Source: Phoronis australis
Lineage: Eukaryota; Phoronida; Phoronidae
Direction of reading: 5' to 3'
NCBI GenBank assembly: GCA_002633005.1
Contig: NMRA01001085.1
Span: 2,349 to 28,346 of the forward strand
Length of the DNA: 25,998 nt
The notes under the pieces are model-generated. The model was not told the DNA's origin. It ran no database searches and saw only the letters and a list, made by a program, of their open reading frames with translations. The position numbers and the translations under genes are program-made. Below, piece after piece: positions 1 to 9,190 of the stretch. Position 1 is the stretch's first letter. Every line of letters begins with the position of its first letter.

Positions 1-315
1 TTTGGTGACCATGTTAAGGTTTCCGCATTTAGTATGTTGTACCTAGTGTTTGCTGGTTTGGATGCCCACCAGCATACCCTATTTCTTATATTGTCAGCAG
101 AGCTAAAGTCTGCCATCTGGTTCATGCGTAACAGGTTGTTATTTGATCATGTGCCGTCCTCTACGGATGACATTACATTTGATTTCTTTGGTCGTCTTAA
201 ATCCCGCATTAAGATAGATTTCTACAGATTGTTGCGGGACGACTTTATCGATTTCTGGTGCTGTAATGACACTCTCTGTGTTGTAGATAATGGTAAACTA
301 CGTTTTACCTTCTAG
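1..315 (+). CDS. C-terminal part of LINE ORF2 (reverse transcriptase polyprotein), partial
   Basis: The frame is open from the first base, so the start is upstream of the window. About 104 residues are visible and end at TAG. The stretch resembles the region after the reverse transcriptase domain of many LINE ORF2 proteins: a segment with AELKSAIWFMRNRLLF, then a basic helix (GRLKSRIKIDFYRL), then a short cysteine-containing tail with FWCC and a final VVDNGKL. In the family this tail is thought to help bind RNA or DNA; here that is inference. There is no frameshift or internal stop in the visible part, so this copy may be fairly young. The assignment rests on pattern recognition, not on a search. 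Confidence 0.55.
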   Translation, partial: FGDHVKVSAFSMLYLVFAGLDAHQHTLFLILSAELKSAIWFMRNRLLFDHVPSSTDDITFDFFGRLKSRIKIDFYRLLRDDFIDFWCCNDTLCVVDNGKLRFTF

Positions 316-377
316 TATTGTTTTTATCGTCTTCTGTGTTTGTATTGTTCAATAAATTTTATTCAAAGAAAAAAAAA
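1..377 (+). mobile_element. 3' end of a LINE (non-LTR retrotransposon), cut by the window edge
   Basis: The left edge holds the end of a LINE: an open frame from base 1 to a TAG at 313-315, a 3' UTR of about 35 bp, an AATAAA at 351-356 and a short A-rich tail at 365-377 (13 bases, 12 of them A). This order (end of ORF2, short 3' UTR, A-tail) is what a target-primed insertion leaves. The 5' part is outside the window, so the target-site duplication cannot be checked. The clade cannot be assigned from about 100 residues. Confidence 0.6.
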
Positions 378-382
378 GTATT

Positions 383-470
383 AGATATTTCTTGGAGAGA
401 GGCAACCAGCTTGCTAGAGAGATATCGCAGATATTCCTGAAGAGATGCTACTGGTTTGCTGAGAAATATC
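383..470. repeat. Two-copy tandem repeat, about 46-bp period
   Basis: Copy one is 383-426 and copy two is 429-470. Each starts AGATATT and ends in AGATATC or AAATATC, so each copy has complementary ends (GATATTTC near the left, GA(A/G)ATATC at the right). Identity is roughly three quarters, with two single-base gaps. The array sits directly between the LINE A-tail and the hairpin array at 481-621. Confidence 0.55.
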
Positions 471-480
471 ACAAGCTGTA

Positions 481-621
481 GAAATTCGATGGACTGAATT
501 TCAATCCGATACGTGTAGCAGAAATTCGATGGACTGAATTTCAAAGAGGGTACATTGTATCTAGAATTCGATGGACTGAATTCAATGTTAACATATATGT
601 TGTTCGATGGACTGAACTTCA
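481..621. repeat. Array of four short hairpin motifs with a constant 8-nt loop
   Basis: Four copies of an inverted-repeat motif lie at 481-503, 521-543, 564-584 and 602-621, with start spacings of 40, 43 and 38 bp. Copies one and two have arms GAAATTC and GAATTTC around the loop GATGGACT. Copy three has GAATTC on both sides, so one A and one T have been lost symmetrically and pairing is kept. Copy four has GTTC and GAAC around the same loop. The spacers differ from each other. No cas genes exist and the context is eukaryotic, so this is not a CRISPR array. Function unknown. Confidence 0.7.
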
Positions 622-2465
622 TGGTTATTCCGAAGCATTTCATCAAGTGAAGACTGCTTGGAAGACTGGATCAAGAGAAGAGGAAACTCCTCAAAACAAG
701 TGTAATACTGGATCCAAGGCCGACGCCAGGAATGGGAAACGTGATCACAGACTGATTAAATTAGGCTTCTTTATTAATCTTTATGATTTTTCATTTAGGG
801 AAATTCAAACAATTAGTCAGTCAATATACTCATTATTACATCCAAATCAAATTGTGTTATTTCAACCGCCTACCGGCAAGATATACACCACGTGACACCG
901 ACATACTAGTTAAGGGTCGGAAATACGAAGCCATGAGTGCTGGCAACAATCAATTGCAGCTGATGGGCCTCGCCACCGAAAGGTCCATGGCGTGACCAAG
1001 GAAAGCCGAAACCAAACCTGCAGAAACTGTGGGCTGGACCAGAAGCCCAGATAATGTCCAGCCTACTTTGATACATGCGAGTCATGCTCGGCTTCCTGTG
1101 AACTTGGATTTGAGCCTCCTAAATAACGGCCAACATCAAGTCATTTACATAAATATGACATCTTTGAATTTAATTATTTCTTTACAAATCAACAACCGTT
1201 TTTTAGCATTTGTGCAAATTGATATGGTTAGAGTTGACTCGAGTTGCCTATGAGTTGGCTTGGGTATGAAGTGACCTGTTTCCTGGGCAAGGTTCTCCTC
1301 AACCTGTTTTGATTCATCACTGCCTCAAGTTTGAATTTTGCCGCAGCGAGTTAGGTTTTCTTGCGTTTAGTTTGAAAGCTTATGCAACGAGCTTGCACTA
1401 TTGGTAGATCAGTCATTTCTAATTAACAAATTTGGACATTTTGGATTTTTGGTGTAAGGTCAGTGCACATATTCCGAGACTTAGACACAAAACTCTGAAC
1501 GGCATGGACATGGACTTTCAAACACATGTAATTCCTGTCAAGTTGGAATTTCCTGTTGTGGAGAACACTGCTAGGTCACAGCAAATTCTACATTTGTACA
1601 TAGTTGAGTTTCTCGGTGTGGGTAACCAGTCTTGAAGTACCGTCTTGGCCAGACATTTTTAGCTGTTAAACTTTTTCGGGCCTCATTTGATATCGCCTTT
1701 GGTTGTTTTTTCGTCATTTGGTATTTTCTCAGGTACCCATTTTGTCATCTTCCAAGGTACTGCATTGGTCTCAGTGTTCTCCAAAACAGAAAGTTCTAGC
1801 TCAACTGTAATAATACACAATTCGTACATATTCTAAAATCCACGTCTATACCGGTACCAAAGACCAAAACTCTCAAAGTTGCTTGACATTACTTATCTCA
1901 GAATTCAAGCTCCTTTCAGAGTTTCAATGTGTTAAAAGTCAGAACTAACAATAATAGCAAGTATAACAATATTTCCATGTAAAAACACGCACTCATGTAT
2001 ACCTGAAATTGCAACTGATGGCATCGTGAAGCTTTTTTAAGTTGCATGATGCTTAAAATCAGGTAAAATTTTCTAACTACGAACTTTTTGCTGTGAAGGA
2101 TTCAACAGTTTCCACCCTCATCTAAGGTCTTCTTCAACGAATGGATTACAAGCGTTTTGTTGACCTAGATCTAGAATAAATTGGTACAGCAGGGGAGCTG
2201 TAGTCCTTAGGCTACATTCATGGTGGGTTGTCTGGTCTTGATGAAGACACTGCCTCCTTAGCTTTTCGAGAGAACCAGTGTTCCTACTTGGGCATTGTCC
2301 CTGTCCACAGTTTGGCCAGCATTGAGGGTATAGTATTAGGTGAAGTTTACCTGCTCAATATTGTTATAAAGGATGAAAAACCTAGTATGACATCATGCAA
2401 CTTGTGAAACATTCTGTCATCCTCGGTTAATCCATATAATTGTAACTTTGATTTACATTTTGCAG
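622..2465. other. Non-coding or unrecognised sequence
   Basis: No gene is supported here. The ATG-started frames at 1029-1253 (74 aa) and 1432-1635 (67 aa) have no motif I recognise and no clear splice sites. An E-box core CACGTG lies at 889-894. A 14-mer, TTTTTCGGGCCTCA, at 1672-1685 recurs at 4862-4875, beside the gypsy remnant; this may be chance or a small shared repeat. Confidence 0.4.
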
Positions 2466-2696
2466 TTTTTTATCAAGCTGCTGGGACTCTCAGAATGTGA
2501 GCAACTGCATTTTCTTGATGAAGCGTTAACAGCCCATGGCAATCTGAAAATGTTCAGTAGTCAAATTGACAACTACAAGATGAAAGCGCTCCGAGGAGCG
2601 AACCTTGGCGAAATAAACCAAAAAGATGACGATAAAGATGATGACGAAGATGACGAATATGACGAAGATGGTGGCGAGGATGAACTAAAGAAGTAA
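2466..2696 (+). CDS. Possible terminal exon with an acidic C-terminus, unrecognised
   Basis: A plausible acceptor (T-rich tract ending TTTTGCAG at 2458-2465) is followed by an open frame to TAA at 2694-2696. The first half reads like ordinary protein (for example LLGLSECEQLHFLDEAL and NLKMFSSQIDNYKMKALRG). From about 2625 it becomes a run of Asp, Glu and Lys with GGEDELKK at the end. I do not recognise the family. The acidic part belongs to a tandemly duplicated segment (2604-2925), so the frame may be a by-product of that repeat. No partner exon upstream is evident. Low confidence that it is translated. Confidence 0.2.
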   Translation, partial: FFIKLLGLSECEQLHFLDEALTAHGNLKMFSSQIDNYKMKALRGANLGEINQKDDDKDDDEDDEYDEDGGEDELKK

Positions 2697-2925
2697 TAAT
2701 AACATACCCATGACGAACGTAGAAGTCCGAAATCAGTAAGAAAAAGGATACAGTCTTGTGCGACACTTGGCGAAATTAACGGAAAAGACGATGGAGATGA
2801 TGACGAAGATGACTACGATGATGACGAATATGGTGATGGTGGTGGCGATGATGAACAACATCACAACATTCATATGATGAACTTAGATGTCATAAATCAA
2901 TAAGAAATAGGCTACAGTCTAGTTC
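2604..2925 (+). repeat. Diverged tandem duplication, about 162-bp period, acidic-codon rich
   Basis: Unit one (2604-2765) and unit two (2766-about 2925) both begin with CTTGGCGAAAT, continue with a GAT/GAC/GAA-rich tract, and end with related segments (AAATCAGTAAGAAAAAGG against AAATCAATAAGAAATAGG, then GCTACAGTCT or GATACAGTCT). Translated in the same sense, both give an LGEIN stretch followed by mostly Asp and Glu. The same 11-mer recurs as a perfect inverted pair at 3777-3800. Confidence 0.6.
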
Positions 2926-3139
2926 AAAAGAGGATATACCGCCATCAATGCAGCAAGAGCGCTCAACAAAGGAACAGCGTTATCAGAAAATCTCAAATAA
3001 CTCAAAAAGTAGACGTCCTAGCGAAAAATGGAAAACATCTTCTGAAAGCCCGTTCAAAATTATATCTAAACAGATGGTATCGCCTAATTCCGTAAATTTT
3101 TCGAAAAAAATGAAATTTTGCTTATTTTTTAAGAAATTC

Positions 3140-3757
3140 AAAGTCAAATAACTCGAAAACGGTAAGTCTGAGAAAAAAATTGTTACAGTTCATTTGAAAG
3201 AATATACCTTAGAGAATCCACATGCAAAAATTCACGTCTTTTCCTTCACCCGTTTAAATAGCATCTACGTACGACTGAAAATAGGTCAACATGCACAAGA
3301 TCCGCCATCTTGAATGCAACTTCCGGTTTTTTGGGTTGATATAATAGCATTTCACAAAAAACTAATATCCGTAAAACTTCAAAGGAATTGGCCTTATAGT
3401 GCGCCCTCTACAGGAGAAAACGTTTTTAGGCCAAAATTGAGGTGCGCATGCGCGATCGCCGATATTTCCGCCATCTTTAATCGGAAGTAAACAATTTCCG
3501 GTATGCTTGTAGCAAACTTCCGGTCCACTTACTGTGCCGATTCTTAGCCTTTTACGTAAAAAATTGTAGCCTCCAGAAGCATTTGAACCTTTAAATGAAA
3601 ACAAAATGGCCGCCACAGCCGCCATCTTGGATCCGATTTTGACGAAAAACAATAGGCTTCCAGTACTTCCGGAAGTACGTATTATGTGTAAATTTCGTGA
3701 TGATCGGACGAAAATTGCGACCTGTATCGTGCGAACAAACAAAAAAAAAAAAAAAAC
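3140..3757 (+). mobile_element. Dispersed repeat, copy A, with poly(A) end
   Basis: This segment ends in an A-run at 3741-3756 and has a diverged relative at about 14995-15370. Shared blocks include TCAAATAACTCGAAAACGG near 3145 (TCAAATAACTTGAGAACAG in the relative) and an AAATGG(C)CNCCACAGC block near 3604 followed by ATAGGC (3653). It is rich in the patterns CCGCCATCTTG, ACTTCCGG and TGCGCATGCGCG. The minus-strand ORF across 3362-3742 is open by chance and is not supported. The poly(A) suggests retroposition of a non-autonomous element. I see no A/B box pair and no clear target-site duplication, so the left limit is approximate. Confidence 0.5.
3302..3678. promoter_or_regulatory. Cluster of NRF-1-, YY1- and ETS-type sites inside repeat copy A
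   Basis: TGCGCATGCGCG at 3443-3454 is a full match to the known NRF-1 consensus. CCGCCATCTT (reverse complement AAGATGGCGG, the YY1 core) occurs at 3302-3311, 3468-3477 and 3628-3637. ETS-type ACTTCCGG occurs at 3319-3326 and 3516-3523, and the 16-bp palindrome GTACTTCCGGAAGTAC is at 3663-3678. These motifs are typical of TATA-less housekeeping promoters in animals. No transcription unit is visible next to them here, so activity is untested inference. Confidence 0.5.
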
Positions 3758-3776
3758 TTAGTGGAAGAGCAACATA

Positions 3777-3800
3777 CTTGGCGAAATTTATTTCGCCAAG
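3777..3800. repeat. Perfect hairpin, 11-bp arms and 2-nt loop
   Basis: CTTGGCGAAAT is followed by TT and by its exact reverse complement ATTTCGCCAAG. The left-arm 11-mer is the same one that opens both units of the tandem duplication at 2604 and 2766, so this may be the edge of a third, inverted copy or the end of a related element. It lies 20 bp after the poly(A) of repeat copy A. Confidence 0.75.
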
Positions 3801-3805
3801 TAAAA

Positions 3806-3935
3806 ATGAAAGTTGTGAAAGGAGGGTTCACATATGGAGTGAAGTGTTCCAGCTTTGAGGAGGCCAGAGACAAGTTCCCCCAGTATTCAGCTGATGAACA
3901 ATTGTCAAAGTTCCTACCAATGCTGAAATTGACAG
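3806..3935 (+). CDS. Possible first or internal exon, unrecognised
   Basis: The frame from ATG 3806 reads MKVVKGGFTYGVKCSSFEEA and onward to LKLTG, then meets an excellent donor ACAG|GTAAGG at 3935/3936 (phase 1). The frame is open further upstream to about 3761, so a start within it or an acceptor upstream are both possible. Composition is protein-like (mixed charge, GAG/AAG codons), unlike the surrounding A/T-rich sequence. I do not recognise the family and find no matching downstream exon. It could be a relic of a captured gene or part of a transposon. Confidence 0.25.
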
Positions 3936-4859
3936 GTAAGGTTGGTTCTGTCATTCTACATTTGTCAGTATACAGAGATATGGATTAACATGATATCTTG
4001 TGATCTTCATCATTCATTTGTCTCAAAGAAAACATATTTGCAGCACACCTATTACACGATTAGTAACAGTATCATAACCAAGTAGGCATGAAGAAATGAC
4101 ATGAAGAAGCGGTTTGAAACAATTTCATGATGACATAATTTGAGGCATTCCATACTTCTTCAAAGTATACTTGATCCCCTCGGCCGAACAAAAATTACCT
4201 ATCAACTACACACAATAGGTGTATAGTACTGATGAACAGAGAAAATGGCAGTTGGAGCCATGTCAATTTACCTTGCAGTTCATCGACTTTACACTAAAAA
4301 AAATTTAGTCAAAAATTACGACAATTGAACATGTATGCAGGCAACCTTGGTTAAATACGCGACACTTGTCATTATTCCATACGGGCATTCTGTTCGTATC
4401 CTTGGAACAAAGTTCGACACTCAACAGAACAGTTGTAAAGCAACCGACCAAGAAACATGATTAAAAGACACAATATTTCGAAACATGCATCAATATCAAA
4501 TTATATCACTAATCCACCCAAAACACGAACCAGATTCATTGTAAATGACACCCAATTCTGGAAATTCTGGATTTCCCTCTACCCCTGCATACTCTTGCCT
4601 CGTAGACTATTCAGTTAAGTTTCGTATACCTTCTAGCACACTTTTATATAGTTTGTTAAAACTATTTTCAATACTTTCAAAAACATTATGTTCAAGCTCC
4701 TTCAGGTGTAGTGTGACAGAAATAAGCAGTGTTTTAATATCTATACTCCTAGGTTAAAAAATAATATGATTGTTGAGTGTGCAAAGCAAAGACTGATCTC
4801 CAGAATCACTAGATGCTTTAGACATTTACAACGTTTGGATGCCTATTAAAAAGTTCTCG
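3936..4859. other. Non-coding sequence
   Basis: I see no gene, RNA or repeat here apart from short unsupported frames such as 4545-4757. The right end runs into the decayed gypsy integrase, and the 5' half of that element is missing rather than hidden here in any form I can recognise. Confidence 0.4.
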
Positions 4860-5653
4860 GGTTTTTCGGGCCTCAAAAAGGTTTCTTCAATGTTTGGATA
4901 TCCGAAAGTTGTGAAATCGTATAATGGAAGTCCATTTAATTCGTAGACAGTTTGCAGAGTTCAGTAGATTTAAACATCGCAAAATTACACTGCATTGGCC
5001 AAGAGCAAATGCACAAGCAGAATCGTCCAATAAACCGCAGATGAAATGTATAAGAGCTGCAGTTACGGAAGGTAAAAACTGGAAGCAGGAACTGTACAAA
5101 TTTTTGAGACAATATCGTGCTACACCGCATAGCTCGACTGGAGTGTCACCACATAAATTGTTGTTTGGACGTGAACCTCAAACAAGGTTACACAGGATTA
5201 CTAAAAGTGTAAATAGGACTCCATCATGGAAAGGGCAAAAGGAAATGACGAATTAGCAAAACAACATATGAAATTGTATGCTGACAATAAACTTGGAGTA
5301 AAATCATGCAATATTCGAGTGGGAGATACTGTGTTGATTCGAAATGACAGGAAATAAAACAAACTGTCAACTTTGTTTAACGCCACTCCTCATATTGTTG
5401 TTGATAAGAAAGGTTCTATGTTGAGTGCTATACAGATGGCGAATGTACTGTTACTAGGAATTCCAGTGCATTTAAACGTACTAATTCGAAATTTACACCA
5501 GTTGTGGGCGAGAATAACAAAAGTGAATTTCTGGAAAACACTCCTATCCATACCACAACAGAGGCAAAACATCAACAACAGGATCCTCCTGTCAGACGAT
5601 CTACAGGTGTTAAACGCAAAGCAGGATATTTGCAAGACTTTGTGACTGACTAA
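4860..5653 (+). pseudogene. Ty3/gypsy-type pol remnant: integrase core to C-terminal end
   Basis: This is the 3' part of an LTR-retrotransposon pol gene, broken in several places. Around 4890-4946 one frame shows MFGYP and a SYNGSPFNS segment, the place of the second catalytic Asp of a DDE integrase; here that position is Tyr. A frameshift near 4945 leads to the frame 4924-5256, with HWPRANAQAESSNK (catalytic Glu kept) and NWKQEL, YRATPH and LLFGRE. A further frameshift near 5240 leads to VGDTVLIRNDRK, followed by an in-frame TAA near 5356, then NKLSTLF and KKGSM of the GPY/F-type region. Another frameshift near 5448 leads to TRNSSAFKR and the pol end at TAA 5651-5653. It cannot make an active enzyme. 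The protease, RT and RNase H parts are absent. Confidence 0.8.
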
Positions 5654-5718
5654 ATAAACAATAACTGGACAATTTACATGGACTGTTAAAATGTGTTTGT
5701 GTACTTGTAAAAATTATT

Positions 5719-5727
5719 GAGGAGAGA
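5719..5727 (+). other. Polypurine tract of the gypsy-type element
   Basis: The purine run GAGGAGAGA lies immediately before the TGTAA start of the LTR and 65 bp after the pol stop, which is the normal place for the plus-strand primer of an LTR retrotransposon. Confidence 0.6.
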
Positions 5728-5990
5728 TGTAATGTTTTGATAAACATATAACAGATATATTACTCACGCTTACCAGTTAGTGCAAGACTATAGTTTAATT
5801 GATTCTGAGTAAAGGAAGATCTATATATGATATTACTGCTTCCATTGTATGAATTGCATGCTTAGTCATTGTTTTTATAATAAGCCAACTTGTAGCGAAT
5901 TAAGTTAGTTCCAATAAAGTATTCTATACAGCAACACGTGCGTTGCTCCCTTCATATAAGACACGCACACCATAATAAGACACTGTTACA
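5728..5990 (+). repeat. 3' LTR of the gypsy-type element (about 263 bp)
   Basis: It begins TGTAA right after the polypurine tract and is best ended at 5990, where TTACA makes the complementary LTR end (TG...CA with 5-bp inverted ends). An AATAAA lies at 5913-5918 in the right third, as expected for an LTR polyadenylation signal. The right limit is inferred from the end motif only, because the 5' LTR that would confirm it is not in the window. Confidence 0.55.
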
Positions 5991-8530
5991 CTTGGGTACA
6001 GGAGGGCCAACAGATCATTACTTTGACTCCTTAATACAAATTCCTCCGATCATCTCACAACTAGTTCATGGCATTCCTCACTTACATGAACATTTACACA
6101 TCCGCCCACCCCCAAGTCCTTTCACCTTTGTAAGTATGCCCAAAACATCCTTAATTCCATTTCCACCTTCGGGTCTCACAACTCCATATATTACGACCAA
6201 CAGTTCCGCAAACTTCGTGCCCAGGTTCAACCCCAAGCCACGTGGCACACCATCAAACGTAGTAATTTTTATCACAGCCAGGATAGTATCTCTTTGTATG
6301 TAATGGAAAAAGAGATTATGAGGTTCTTTATTGTAGAATGAGATAAACAGTAAGATCTTGTGTATTGTGCCACCTTCGGCCAGCATTCTTTCAGTCGGTG
6401 CATCCACACTTAGTCACGCATGTGCTTTGTTCATTCTTACTTTTCGTCTTACAGTCCGTTTCACATGTCGGGCTGTGGCTAATTGCACTCTTTTTACCAT
6501 CAGTACGATACATCAGTACAGACAGATTTGTATGTGGTTATGTGTTTGCTTGCAAGAGGCAATGCAATAAAAATAGTATAACTGGCCAACTCAGACACCG
6601 ATACTATCAGTGACAAACCAGATGTTCAAGGTGAGGAACCACACAATCAGCGTCAACGGGTCCTCACGAGCAGGGGCACTGAGCGATTTCAGTCGTTACT
6701 TTAAGGTCATCGACGGCATATGTCTTGGACTTGGGAGTCCATACAGTCGGACATTAGCAAGATTGAGACATACAAATCTGACTGGACTAAGTTTCAAGAA
6801 ATACAAAACACCCTAAATGTACTCACTTATTGATATGACTCGGTAACAGACGCCCTGTTGGAGTTCCTGTTGAAAGATGCGATCGAGAACACAAAGATTA
6901 GCGCTCGGGAATGCAAATCTGTGTTTTGTTTATGCGATCGGGAAGGCATTGTGGTGGGCCGAACAATAATGAACTTTTTACTTATAAAACGTGAAAAGAT
7001 TACAAAACAAATGTGGTGCAATGAATTAATCAAATTTTGCCTCTTTACTGTGTTACTTTCATATCTAAACTAAACAATAGTATAGCATATTACCAGTAAA
7101 TCGCCATGAGCACTATATGTACATCAAGCATACTGTTTTATTCAAAAATGTTTTCACATTCAAATGAATTTGTTTTCATTTAAGGAAACAAGTTCACTGT
7201 TATTGTGAGGCGAGCTTCAACGAACATGTTACCAACGACGTGAAGGTACACACTACCAGAGTTTTAAAACACAGACATCAAATTTAAGATGAAACCACTG
7301 GGACCAAGGGGTTCTAAACTAGAGTCTCACTCAGGAGTTGTTCCATGTGGCGTGTCAGCCAGCGGTAAACAAATTGTTGCAGCAGATGAAAGTGAGTGTC
7401 GAATCTGTTTGCAAAATTGTGACAGCAAAAGGAAAAAAATAACAAATAGCCAGTGAAGTCAAAGAATGATGATGAGCTTGCCCATGGGGAGAGAAAGGAG
7501 TGCGGCAACATCATTAACGAGATGATTCAAAGATTCCCCAATCATGAACGTCTGGGATATAAAAATTGTCAGAAGTTGTGTAAACTGATGTGCTGATAAA
7601 ACGGGTGGGATTTTACTTGATGTTTTACTGATAACATCGATGCAGAGATGAACAGATTGACTTGTTGCACCCATGTGGCTTGAATGTAAGTCGGGTTTTA
7701 TTCTCTTTTGTAGTCTTAACAAGCTGAAAGTAGCCTGTCAATTCCAAGAAAGAAAGAAATCCCGAGTCACTTGTAAGACAAAAGACAAAAGAACCTGACA
7801 AAGCGATGCATAAAAACAATTACCAAGACTTATTGGAGTTCATGTTTCTTAACTTGTTGATCTTCTGAAACAGGCTTACGGTAATCCACTTAGTTATGAC
7901 AAAATTTCTCCAATGAAAATGCTGAAAATCACTTGCTTGAAAGTAGAACTAGAACCAACAAATCAGTCCGCCAGACTCACCATTTCTGTTTACTCAAAAT
8001 GTAAAATGGAATTTAATATCGTAAATACAGAATTATGTTGCCATATTGTTGAATACAATTATTAGCTATATCAATATTGATGTTTAATGAGATAAGAATA
8101 ATTAACCACAACACTGCTGAGAAAATAATCAACTGTTACGCCTGAGCAATGAGCTAAATACAGCTCATTGGCCTGAGCAACGCTGAACAGAAAATCGGTT
8201 AGAGAAAACATTTTGCGGTTAAAAGCGGCCTTCAGTATGGCAGCACTCTCAGAGATGGTCTCATAGTTGAAGATAAGTTGGTAGCATTATGGTTGGAATA
8301 CCCCTGCCTTTGTGGTGCTTAGTTAGCGTACAACGATGCAATAATGGAGGCGGGCGTCAATATCTACTTGGTTATCGCAAGAAGACTTGGCTGGCACAAA
8401 ATGGCATTGTACCTAGTACAGTACTTGCTGACAATAAGTATACAGTCTCAAGACGAACTGTTTATTTCTATCCGCCATCCAAATGGCTAATGTCACGCAC
8501 AAGACTCCCAAGGATAATAAATAATGACTA
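5991..8530. other. Non-coding or unrecognised sequence
   Basis: No supported gene in this 2.5-kb stretch. Short frames (for example 6610-6816, 6858-7073, minus 7722-7459) lack recognisable motifs. A 55-residue frame at 7289-7456 holds a CRICLQNC sequence but is too short to interpret. An octamer ATGCAAAT occurs at 6910-6917. Confidence 0.4.
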
Positions 8531-8933
8531 GTCTACGGTGTTCAGAGTAAGGAACCCCAGTGCTCAGACAGCTATATAGGTGAAACGAAACAGTCCATAA
8601 AAATGCATGTCACAACATCCTCGCCCTAGTTACGGGGACACGTATGACTCGGCTATTTTTAGCCGCCTATGCACCACTGGACTTGATTTCAATACTGATG
8701 ATGTCACAACCTTAGACTGCGAGGAAGATTGGTTCAGAAGGGGTATCAAGGAAGCTCTCCATGAATGCATTGAGAGCCCCTCTCTAAATAAACGAGGTAG
8801 ACTAAGGTTATATCTGTCACATTTATGGGATAGTGTCCCGACCTCAATGCCGAACCGTCTGGTTAAAATGCTACCTATTAGCCAGATAATAATATCACTA
8901 GCTGTTTTATTATCTATGTTCACTACTAGGTGA
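8531..8933 (+). pseudogene. GIY-YIG endonuclease remnant of a Penelope-like retroelement
   Basis: One frame from about 8531 reads VYGVQSKEPQCSDSYIGETK, with SYIGET standing where Penelope-like elements carry the second half of the GIY-YIG nuclease motif. After a frameshift between about 8600 and 8640, the frame 8607-8933 continues with YDSAIFSRL, then CEEDWFRRGIKEAL, PSLNKRGRLRL and LSHLWD. These segments match in order and spacing the C-terminal nuclease region found after the reverse transcriptase in this class. No RT is visible upstream, so only the 3' end survives (5' truncation is common for the class). The frame beyond about 8840 is probably 3' non-coding sequence. Confidence 0.65.
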
Positions 8934-9046
8934 CGCTCCCGGCATTCCCGTTTCTTATTGCCGGAAGTCGAATAAACGATCACTGTTCTCATCCTCACCT
9001 TGTGTTTACTTGATTATAGTCAAACTACCCACGAAATAATCTGACA
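8931..9046 (+). repeat. Right part of a probable 5' LTR of a second LTR retrotransposon
   Basis: The segment carries AATAAA at 8971-8976 and ends CA at 9045-9046, just before a primer-binding-site-like TGG sequence and 144 bp before a gag-like start. The left limit is uncertain: 8931 is the first TG that could open it, and the preceding bases belong to the Penelope-type remnant. If 8931 is right the LTR is unusually short; truncation is as likely. Confidence 0.4.
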
Positions 9047-9064
9047 TGGTGGCAACGGTAGGAT
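9047..9064 (+). other. Primer-binding-site-like sequence
   Basis: TGGTGGCAACGGTAGGAT directly follows the CA end of the presumed LTR. A TGG start (complement of the tRNA CCA end) at this exact place is the rule for LTR retrotransposons. The primer tRNA was not identified. Confidence 0.45.
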
Positions 9065-9190
9065 TATAGAACACTCAAGTAACTATTGAAAGTGATTTTT
9101 TAAAACATTTGATTGTCTAAATTATCGTGAATTTGAGCCGACCTCACCCGTGACCTCACCTCGCCGTCACCGCCTGCGCACAAATCGACA

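Noticed and set aside
481-621. CRISPR-like spaced repeats
   Set aside because: Only four short copies, uneven spacing, eukaryotic context and no cas genes.
359-646. Minus-strand 95-residue ORF with repeated FSPSN
   Set aside because: The peptide repeat is the translation of the hairpin array, whose copies shift frame; nothing else supports a gene.
3362-3742. 126-residue minus-strand ORF
   Set aside because: Lies wholly inside the dispersed repeat with a diverged, non-open relative in TTL intron 2; no protein family recognised.
1672-4875. Shared 14-mer TTTTTCGGGCCTCA at 1672 and 4862
   Set aside because: Flanks do not align, so a repeat family cannot be claimed from the 14-mer alone.
7289-7456. 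55-residue ORF with CRICLQNC, reminiscent of a RING-CH start
   Set aside because: Only one CxxC pair, no further zinc ligands, and no splice support for continuation.
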